Below are positions 1 to 5,960 of a stretch of DNA of 7,718 nucleotides, piece by piece. Each line of letters opens with the position of its first letter. The first letter of the stretch is position 1. The translations under genes were made by a program, and so were the position numbers. Source of the DNA: Candidatus Kapaibacterium sp. (lineage in GTDB: Bacteria > Bacteroidota > Ignavibacteria > Kapaibacteriales > Kapaibacteriaceae); the NCBI GenBank assembly GCA_030830285.1, contig JAURNF010000133.1:1-7718 (forward strand). Direction: 5' to 3'. The notes under the pieces are model-generated. The model was not told the origin of the DNA. It was given only the letters and a program-made list of their open reading frames with translations, and made no database searches.

Positions 1-27
1 TACACTCCAAGCAGTCATTCTCTTCAT
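1..27 (-). CDS. Possible 5' end of the next downstream gene (nine codons only)
   Basis: On the minus strand an ATG at 27-25 opens a frame that runs to the window edge and reads MKRMTAWSV. The nearest in-frame upstream stop is a TAA six codons before it, so this ATG would be the first possible start. Two basic residues followed by Ala, Trp and Val would suit the beginning of a signal peptide or membrane segment, but nine residues cannot establish a family. No good Shine-Dalgarno sequence precedes it; AGG at about -15 is the best match. It lies 190 bases past the M3 peptidase stop, a reasonable distance for a separately transcribed gene. It may simply be a chance ATG. Confidence 0.3.
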
Positions 28-78
28 GTTGCTTGTAACCTGTTACTGGGACAGAAACGTTTAGACTTCAGAACCATA

Positions 79-86
79 CAAACCTA
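79..86 (-). promoter_or_regulatory. Possible Bacteroidota-type -7 promoter element
   Basis: Read on the minus strand, this site is TAGGTTTG, an exact match to the TAnnTTTG element known for the primary sigma factor of Bacteroidota. It would start a transcript near position 72, with a leader of about 45 bases before the possible ATG at 27. The upstream -33 TTTG element is poor: the best candidate is TTTC, 16 bases away. An eight-base pattern with two free positions is expected by chance about once per 4 kb per strand, so this is only suggestive. Confidence 0.2.
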
Positions 87-191
87 CACAAAAGCACGAC
101 CCGAAAGATTCCCTCCAATTCCGCTTTCCGGCATATGGCGAGAACTTTACGCTTGAAGCTCTTGTGCGAATTGTTAAATGAACAGTGCTTC

Positions 192-208
192 TCGTTGTGC
201 AGCAACGA
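192..208 (-). terminator. Weak hairpin after the operon's last gene
   Basis: TCGTTG at 192-197 pairs with CAACGA at 203-208 around a five-base loop, about ten bases beyond the M3 peptidase stop. This is where a terminator for the minus-strand unit would be expected. The stem has only six pairs with mixed AT/GC, and on the minus strand no T-run follows (GAAGCACTG comes next). It is not a canonical intrinsic terminator. It may be an RNA 3'-end stabiliser or chance. Confidence 0.2.
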
Positions 209-217
209 CTTGCATTG

Positions 218-1924
218 TCAATGCATGAAGTTAGGGTAGTGCTGTGACAGCCATGAGAAGGAATAATCAACGACGCCCTTCAAGCACCCATCTTGAAACG
301 GTGATATGAGACCACCCGATGACACGATGCTAAGGAAGGATTGTGATCCACCGATGTCACAAATCTTGAGGTACGAGTCAAATGCTGCCTTGCGATCCTC
401 TTCAGACCACTTCCAATACTGCAGGGCGCATGTTTGTGCAAGTGCGTAGTCGATGTAGTAAAAGGGAGACTCATAGATATGCCGTTGGAACTGCCATGCA
501 CGGCCCTCTGCAGCGGCTGGATAACCCTCGGTGTTTCTCCACGGCATGTACATCGATTCCATTTCCTTCCATTTGGCAAGCCGTTCAGCAGGCGCTGCTG
601 TTGGGTTTGCATACACCCAATGCTGGAAATGGTCAACGGCACATCCGTATGGCAGGAACAGCAACGCTCCTTGAAGGTGATAGAATCGGAACTTATCCGT
701 CTGCTCACCGAAGAACTCCTTCATCCATGGCCAGGTAAGGAACTCCATACCCATGGAGTGAATCTCGCAGGCCTCCATTGTGGGCCAGAAGTATTCAGGC
801 ACGATGTGTTGGCGGCTACGATATGCCTGGAATGCGTGTCCAGCCTCGTGCGTGAGTACTTCAACATCGTGCGTTGTGCGGTTGAAGTTTGCAAAGATGA
901 ATGGAACACCGTACTTCGGAAAGCTAGTGCAATATCCACCGGTGGCTTTATTGTCTCTGGTTTTGAGATCGAGAAGGTCGCCATCGAGCATCAATGAGAA
1001 GAACTCATGGGTTTCAGGAGAAAGCTCCTTGTACATGTTAGCGGCACGCTCGACGATCCAGTCGTGATCACCCTCAGCAACAGGATTACCGTCTGGGAAC
1101 TGCACCTTTTCGTCAGCGATCGTGAATGTTTCTAATCCGAGACGATTCTGCTGTGCACGACGCAGTTGCATAACGAGGGGCACGACTACTTCGCGAACCT
1201 GTGCGCGGAATAGCTCAACATCCGCAGCATTGTAGTCCACACGACCATATTCGATGTAGCGGAGCTCTGTGTATGAAGCGAAGCCGAGTGCCTGTGCTTT
1301 TTGCGTGCGAAGCTGAACGAGATCGTGGTAGATACGATCCAGTTCGCTTGCATTCTCAGATAGGAACCCGTACATCGCGAGATGAGCACGTTGACGCACA
1401 TCACGGTCGAGATCAATGAGGAGCTTACCGATCGAACTAAGATTATACGTTGTGCCATCGACGCTAATCTTTGCTGATGCTGTGAGTTCATTGTATTGCC
1501 GCGAGAGCTCACTCTCCTTAACAAGGAGTTCCATGATCTCAGGACGGAAGGTTCGTGTCGAATCCTCAAGCCGAGTAATGAACAGTGCGCCAAACTTTTG
1601 TCCGATGGCCGCCTTCCATTGCGAACCCAACAAGGTGTGCACAAACGTCTGATCGAGGTCGACGATCGATGGACCGTGCTCATCAAACCACAGCTTCTCT
1701 TCCTTCGCTGCCTCGTTCGCCACATTCTGTGTGAAGTGAACCTCCGCGAGAGAATTCATTGTGCTTACGTCGATGCGAAGGGCATTCCATGCCGCTACTG
1801 CTTCGATTGCAATCTCTGCAGTTGCTGCATCGTTGAGCTGCGTTGTGATTGATCCGTACGATGAACGCAGGGAATCAAGATTTGGACGGACGTATGGAAG
1901 CTCAGAAAACGTAAGGACTGACAT
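218..1924 (-). CDS. M3-family oligoendopeptidase (zinc metallopeptidase)
   Basis: A 568-residue cytoplasmic zinc peptidase expected to cut short peptides, in the thimet oligopeptidase / PepF superfamily. The zinc site is intact: HEAGH at residues 359-363 supplies His359, catalytic Glu360 and His363, and Glu387 in CEIHSMGME is the likely third ligand, 28 residues after the first His. The C-terminal stretch around residues 482-493 (HIYESPFYYIDY) carries the Tyr-rich substrate-binding segment typical of the family, and residues 333-348 (TSFPKYGVPFIFANFN) form the usual strand before the active-site helix. The length and motif style fit the M3 subfamily distinct from true PepF, so no symbol is given. 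No signal peptide is seen. ATG at 1924 is the first start after an in-frame TAG, which is the TPR gene's stop, and a GGAGAG site precedes it by four bases. It lies 39 bases after the TPR gene and is the last gene of the cluster. Family assignment is firm; the natural substrate is unknown. Confidence 0.95.
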   Translation of the reverse strand: MSVLTFSELPYVRPNLDSLRSSYGSITTQLNDAATAEIAIEAVAAWNALRIDVSTMNSLAEVHFTQNVANEAAKEEKLWFDEHGPSIVDLDQTFVHTLLGSQWKAAIGQKFGALFITRLEDSTRTFRPEIMELLVKESELSRQYNELTASAKISVDGTTYNLSSIGKLLIDLDRDVRQRAHLAMYGFLSENASELDRIYHDLVQLRTQKAQALGFASYTELRYIEYGRVDYNAADVELFRAQVREVVVPLVMQLRRAQQNRLGLETFTIADEKVQFPDGNPVAEGDHDWIVERAANMYKELSPETHEFFSLMLDGDLLDLKTRDNKATGGYCTSFPKYGVPFIFANFNRTTHDVEVLTHEAGHAFQAYRSRQHIVPEYFWPTMEACEIHSMGMEFLTWPWMKEFFGEQTDKFRFYHLQGALLFLPYGCAVDHFQHWVYANPTAAPAERLAKWKEMESMYMPWRNTEGYPAAAEGRAWQFQRHIYESPFYYIDYALAQTCALQYWKWSEEDRKAAFDSYLKICDIGGSQSFLSIVSSGGLISPFQDGCLKGVVDYSFSWLSQHYPNFMH

Positions 1925-1928
1925 TGAT

Positions 1929-1934
1929 CTCTCC
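1929..1934 (-). promoter_or_regulatory. Shine-Dalgarno site of the M3 peptidase gene
   Basis: GGAGAG on the minus strand lies four bases before the ATG at 1924. It lies in the 39-base gap between the TPR and M3 genes and supports this start. It also suggests that the M3 gene is initiated independently rather than only by coupling. Confidence 0.7.
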
Positions 1935-1963
1935 GAAGTGGAAATGAAGTCTGCCTTCGAGAA

Positions 1964-3772
1964 CTACGAATCACCACGCAAACGACGCAGTCGATCTCGA
2001 GCAGTAGGTACAAAGATAGAACGTGGATAGGCCACGAGGATGGTGCTAAGCGCGTTCATTGCAGAAGGAACGTTGCCACTGCGCTCCTCAATCTCAGCGA
2101 GTCGCAGCAGCACCCGATCTCCCCAGATCGTTTCTGGAATGCGATCGACTACCTGACCAACTGCAGCGCGAGCGAGCGAGTCGTTGCGCATAGATAGCGC
2201 AGACTCCATGGCACGCACGAAGGCCCTATCACGAAGATCGACATCGCGAGTACCTTCGCCGATACGCATGAAGCCCTCGTAGGCTGCTGAGAATGAACGA
2301 CGAGCAGCATTCCCCTCTGCTATTGCAAAAGCGCTCACAGACGCAGAGTCATCCTGTGCTAGGTCAAGCAGCAGCAATCGATCAATGGCATCATTCGCGG
2401 CAGGTGAAGACGGCACGTCGGCTAGCTCTCCATATAGACGACGCGCCTCAGCAACGTCGCGCTTCCAAAACGCCATGTCAGCCAGCATTAATCGTGCTAA
2501 ATCCTTGCGATCTCCCGCAATAACAGCAGGCGAGGAAATGAGATTGTTGAGCACCTCGACGGCTTCAGCGTCCTTGTTGATTGAGATGTACGAGGAAGCC
2601 AGTAGCAGCGCCGCCTCAGCGTACGTGGTAGTTCCACGCCACTGGTTCTGAATCCTCTGGAGACGCTCACGTGCTCTATCTTGCTGATACAACACGGCAT
2701 CTTCGAGACGTGCGGCATTCAGGAGTGCTTCCGCAGAGAGGGGATGCGTTGGATTTGATGATACAACCTCATCGTATCGTCGCACAATCTCTTTGGCATC
2801 TTCTTGAGACAACTCACGCGTGCGACGCATTTGCTGTTCAAGAGCCTTCACAGATCCGTATGCAGCAGAAATGCGAGTGCGTTGGTCCTTTGAGACAGAC
2901 AGCACGTTATCGTATGCCGTAAGGGCAATGTCGAACTGTTCGTCGTTGCGAGCCCCTTCGGCGAACATCAGGATCTCATTGCCGTTTGCTCTTGTGATAC
3001 GATCGAGCTGGATACTCGTTGTCAGAGCGCGACTCCACGCGCGCATCTGACGATACACCCACTGCTGCAGACGGAGGTTCTCTTCCTCGGTTGTTGACAG
3101 ACGCTCAACGGCTGCGATGACACGTTCGGCTGCACCCTCTGACGCGAGAATAACCGTTAGCGAGCGCATGGCACGATAGAGATCTCGTTCTTTGGTAAAG
3201 ACGTCAATGATCTCATCACATGCTTCGGCATAGCCCCCTGTAAGCGTTAACAGACCTACGAGTTCCTCGCTATATGGATGATCCGACTCTCGACCAGATA
3301 ACGTACGAGCTTGTCGAATTGATAACAGTGCGAGATCATACAAACCAGCTTTACGTTGCTCATTACTAATCTGCACAAGCACTTGTTCTTTATCGCCGCT
3401 GACCTCCTGTGCGCGCCTCCACCAAGCAACCGCCGCGTCGCGCTCACCGCGCCGGGCGCGCAATGATCCAGCGAGTATGCAAGCCTCAACGGTAGTGCGA
3501 GCGGTCGCGTGCGCTTCGACGATGGGCATCAACGCATCGAACTGCTGTAATGCAGAAAGCGTGCGCACAACGCCCTGAAAGTAGGTCTCGTTGGCCGGTG
3601 AAGCAGCATAGAGTTCTTGATAGATGCGTGCAGCTCCGCGCTGATCTCCACCGCGTTCGTATGCTGCAGCCATACGCAGTTGATCGCGGTCATCAGTTCG
3701 TTGCGCTCGAGCACCAGATACAGAACTAATACTCAAAAACAGTATGAGCAGGATGACCCTTACTGTTGCCAT
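1964..3772 (-). CDS. Exported TPR-repeat protein of unknown function
   Basis: A 602-residue protein that I cannot name. Residues 1-23 form a Sec signal peptide: one Arg, a hydrophobic core (VILLILFLSISSV), then ARA before Gln24, a good signal peptidase I site. There is no lipobox Cys. The rest is almost entirely helical and Ala/Arg/Leu-rich, with TPR-like helix pairs around residues 33-66, 100-155, 268-300, 345-412, 425-452 and 552-598. The last repeat (NALSTILVAYPRSIFVPTAR) resembles the TPRs of BamD/YbgF-type periplasmic proteins, where YPxS is common. TPRs are protein-binding scaffolds, so a periplasmic adaptor or assembly role is plausible but is inference. An in-frame TGA two codons upstream makes this ATG the earliest start, and the signal peptide confirms it. 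No Shine-Dalgarno site is visible. The start lies inside the M24 gene (13-base overlap), so translation is probably coupled. It ends in TAG. Confidence 0.85.
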   Translation of the reverse strand: MATVRVILLILFLSISSVSGARAQRTDDRDQLRMAAAYERGGDQRGAARIYQELYAASPANETYFQGVVRTLSALQQFDALMPIVEAHATARTTVEACILAGSLRARRGERDAAVAWWRRAQEVSGDKEQVLVQISNEQRKAGLYDLALLSIRQARTLSGRESDHPYSEELVGLLTLTGGYAEACDEIIDVFTKERDLYRAMRSLTVILASEGAAERVIAAVERLSTTEEENLRLQQWVYRQMRAWSRALTTSIQLDRITRANGNEILMFAEGARNDEQFDIALTAYDNVLSVSKDQRTRISAAYGSVKALEQQMRRTRELSQEDAKEIVRRYDEVVSSNPTHPLSAEALLNAARLEDAVLYQQDRARERLQRIQNQWRGTTTYAEAALLLASSYISINKDAEAVEVLNNLISSPAVIAGDRKDLARLMLADMAFWKRDVAEARRLYGELADVPSSPAANDAIDRLLLLDLAQDDSASVSAFAIAEGNAARRSFSAAYEGFMRIGEGTRDVDLRDRAFVRAMESALSMRNDSLARAAVGQVVDRIPETIWGDRVLLRLAEIEERSGNVPSAMNALSTILVAYPRSIFVPTARDRLRRLRGDS

Positions 3773-4965
3773 TCGTCAGCTAGAAGAGGGAGCACAGACG
3801 TTTGGAGAGGCGAGGATGGGACTGTTACCAATCCGTCGTGTTGGACGACTACGTCAATCTCCGTGCGCATGCCTAGAATTCCTGGGATATACAATCCAGG
3901 TTCGATTGAGAACATCGTGCCGGGTAAGATGTTGCGTGTATCGTGGGTCTCGTAGTCATCCATATTCACACCTGGACCGTGGATCTCGGTGGTGATGTTG
4001 TGGCCAGTCCGATGGATGAAATGTGATCCCATTCCAGCTGCTTCCACAACAGAGCGACATGCTCGATCAACTTCATAGCCATACACTGGCTTACCGGCGC
4101 GATACCGCTCGTGGACGATTGCCAGAGCTGCATTGCGTGCATCAGCGATGATCGCAAACGTCGATGCCACGTCGGCTGGAATGGCAACGCCAGTGTATCC
4201 AACCCATGTTAGATCTGCATACGCAGCCCCAGGAGATGAGCGCTTGCACCATGCATCGATGAGAACAACCATTTCTGATTCAATCATCGACGATGTGAGG
4301 GCTGATGGAGCGTAGTGGGGGGAAGCAGCGTTAGGACCGATGGCAACGATAGGCGCCGAGTCAGTTTCCATCCCACGCTCTTTGAACTCGTGCAGGATTC
4401 GCTTCTGGACATCATACTCCGAAACGGGTGTCGCCGAAATCATGCACTCACGGATGTATGCAAACGCATTCATGATCACGTCACGCAGCTGTCCACCAGT
4501 AACTGCTGCACCCGCGAGTTGATCTTCTGAGAGGACTGCTGTGAAGCGCTGAGCGAGATCTGCTGAGGATACGACGGTCTTCCCAAGAGCTCGTACTGAT
4601 TCAACCGTTCCTGCATCAACCTTACTCGTGACGGGAATCGCATTCATGGGTGAATACTCCATCGCGACAGTTGTGAATCCTCGCAATGCGTTTTCAAGAG
4701 CCTGATTCCATGAGTCACGCGTGTCGTAGAGAATTGTCGGAATGTCGATGTGCTCGAGTGGGATCTGTTCCATCCGATGGACGATCTTTACCGGAGAGCC
4801 ATTCGCTGGGATGATCACAGCCCAACGACGCGTGCAATGCGCGTCCGACGGAACATCGAGCATGTGCAAGGCAAGATCATTCGTACCACGAAAGTCATAC
4901 ATCATCCATGCATCAACAGATGCATCCCGAAGCGCTTGTTGGAATAGTGCCATCTTTTGTTTCAT
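3760..4965 (-). CDS. M24-family metallopeptidase (Xaa-Pro aminopeptidase/prolidase-like)
   Basis: A 401-residue cytoplasmic dimetal peptidase of the pita-bread fold, likely removing N-terminal residues next to proline or splitting Xaa-Pro dipeptides. Residues 1-145 are the creatinase/prolidase-type N-terminal domain. Residues 150-395 are the catalytic domain, with all five metal ligands present: Asp237 (LIDAW), Asp251 (YADLTW), His322 (HRTGHNI), Glu355 (SIEPG) and Glu369 (MRTEID). His329 (TEIHGPG) matches the substrate-binding His of aminopeptidase P. The two Asp ligands are 14 residues apart instead of the usual 11, implying a small loop insertion. The start ATG overlaps the meaB stop as ATGA and has GGAGAG three bases upstream; Met5 is an alternative with poorer spacing. 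There is no signal peptide. Family assignment is firm, but prolidase, aminopeptidase P or another specificity cannot be separated from sequence alone. Confidence 0.93.
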   Translation of the reverse strand: MKQKMALFQQALRDASVDAWMMYDFRGTNDLALHMLDVPSDAHCTRRWAVIIPANGSPVKIVHRMEQIPLEHIDIPTILYDTRDSWNQALENALRGFTTVAMEYSPMNAIPVTSKVDAGTVESVRALGKTVVSSADLAQRFTAVLSEDQLAGAAVTGGQLRDVIMNAFAYIRECMISATPVSEYDVQKRILHEFKERGMETDSAPIVAIGPNAASPHYAPSALTSSMIESEMVVLIDAWCKRSSPGAAYADLTWVGYTGVAIPADVASTFAIIADARNAALAIVHERYRAGKPVYGYEVDRACRSVVEAAGMGSHFIHRTGHNITTEIHGPGVNMDDYETHDTRNILPGTMFSIEPGLYIPGILGMRTEIDVVVQHDGLVTVPSSPLQTSVLPLLADEWQQ

Positions 4966-5957
4966 ATGCTCTCCGTGAACGACAGCGATAGAGAGGACAA
5001 TAGCGAATGCACAGCAACTGTTGGAATACGTGTACCTCCGTCAACCTCTGCTTGCAACGTACGAAGACGTTGAACCATCACCGGATGTTGCAAGAATCGG
5101 TCAGTAAGTTCTTGTTGTAAGACGGCATCAAACCAAGCTCGTCTCTGATGGCGTCGTTGATCGTGCAGGGTCTCAGCATGTTCGGCTGAAAAGAATGTGT
5201 CGAGCCACTGAAGAACTCCAGCAACACCAGCACCCGTTCGAGAGGACAGGGGAAGCACGGGCACAGAGATCGATGGCAGGGGAGGGTGCAGCAGACGCAA
5301 TGCACTTACATACATCGCCGTTGCCATTGCAGTGGCCTGCTCGTCGATGTCGGCCTTAGACACAAGGATGGCATTGGCCATTTCCATGATGCCACGCTTG
5401 ATGCCTTGCACGTCATCACCGGCGGTTGGAAGCACAAGCAGCAAAAACGCATCGACCATGTCAGAGAGGTCCGTCTCACTTTGGCCGACACCCACCGATT
5501 CTACAATTACTGTTGTGTACCCGGCTGCTTCGCATACCACGATCGCATCGCGTGTCGTCGGCGTTGTACCGCCAAGCGCTAAGCGCGATGGTGAAGGTCT
5601 GACAAATGCTTGCGTATGGTTCGACAGCAACGGCATTCGAACCTTGTCACCAAGGATGCTACCTCCGGTTTTGCGGCTCGATGGATCAACTGCGAGCACC
5701 GCGACTCGCTCACCGCGTTCAACGAACGACATCCCCAGTTGCTCCGCGAACGAACTCTTGCCAACTCCAGGGGCGCCGGTAAGACCAATGCGTTTGGATG
5801 TATGAGGATTGGCTCCACAACGTTCAAGTAGCTGCATAGCCGACTCTCGCTCATGCGGTGCGGTACTTTCAATCAGCGACAACCCCTTCGCAAGAGCACG
5901 ACGCGATCCGCGCGAGATCTCTTCAAAGAGCTGGTCTACTGAATGCTCGTGCGGCAT
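4962..5957 (-). CDS. meaB: MeaB/ArgK-type GTPase (acyl-CoA mutase chaperone)
   Basis: A 331-residue cytoplasmic GTPase of the G3E family. MeaB proteins use GTP hydrolysis to gate B12 delivery to, and protect, methylmalonyl-CoA mutase and its relatives. Visible motifs in order: Walker A GAPGVGKS (61-68); DPSS (91-94) and GGSILGDKVRM (98-108), which are MeaB hallmarks; ESVGVGQSE (153-161), the switch region usually written ETVGVGQSE; LPTAGDDVQGIKRGIMEMA (176-194), the family signature; G4 motif SKAD (200-203); and SSRTGAG (238-244) as G5. Residues 258-331 form the C-terminal dimerisation arm, and the length is normal. The G4 Ser, where NKAD is usual, is the one deviation. ATG follows the glmS stop after a single codon in the same frame, with no strong Shine-Dalgarno site. 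The gene ends in an ATGA overlap with the M24 gene. No mutase gene is in the window, so the partner is unknown. Family assignment is very secure. Confidence 0.95.
   Translation of the reverse strand: MPHEHSVDQLFEEISRGSRRALAKGLSLIESTAPHERESAMQLLERCGANPHTSKRIGLTGAPGVGKSSFAEQLGMSFVERGERVAVLAVDPSSRKTGGSILGDKVRMPLLSNHTQAFVRPSPSRLALGGTTPTTRDAIVVCEAAGYTTVIVESVGVGQSETDLSDMVDAFLLLVLPTAGDDVQGIKRGIMEMANAILVSKADIDEQATAMATAMYVSALRLLHPPLPSISVPVLPLSSRTGAGVAGVLQWLDTFFSAEHAETLHDQRRHQRRAWFDAVLQQELTDRFLQHPVMVQRLRTLQAEVDGGTRIPTVAVHSLLSSLSLSFTESI
4969..4974 (-). promoter_or_regulatory. Shine-Dalgarno site of the M24 peptidase gene
   Basis: GGAGAG on the minus strand lies three bases before the ATG at 4965 and inside the last codons of meaB, where it encodes Thr-Glu-Ser. 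Together with the ATGA stop/start overlap it favours Met1 over Met5 and indicates coupled re-initiation. Confidence 0.65.
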
Positions 5958-5960
5958 GCG

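Larger units (their letters stand above)
28..217. other. Intergenic region after the M3 peptidase gene
   Basis: This 190-base stretch is the only real non-coding gap in the window. A short TTG-initiated minus-strand frame (270 down to 61) crosses it but overlaps the M3 gene and has no protein-like character. The gap contains a small inverted repeat just past the M3 stop and one TAnnTTTG promoter-like match. No tRNA cloverleaf, strong rho-independent terminator or direct repeat is visible by eye. Confidence 0.6.

Noticed and set aside
216..221. Perfect TTGACA (-35-like) on the minus strand over the M3 stop codon
   Set aside because: No acceptable -10 hexamer occurs at 16-18 bases spacing (ACAACG and neighbours), so it is probably chance.
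61..270. 69-codon minus-strand frame after the M3 peptidase
   Set aside because: It starts with TTG, overlaps the well-supported 3' end of the M3 gene by about 50 bases, and encodes a Cys/Ser/Thr-rich sequence with no recognisable domain.
434..997. 187-codon plus-strand open frame opposite the M3 peptidase
   Set aside because: It lies antisense to the conserved catalytic region, including HEAGH, is rich in Cys and His by chance complementarity, and shows no family resemblance.
1186..1725. 179-codon minus-strand frame within the M3 gene
   Set aside because: It is an alternative frame of the same coding strand with an Arg/Ser-rich, low-information translation; the M3 frame is clearly the real one.
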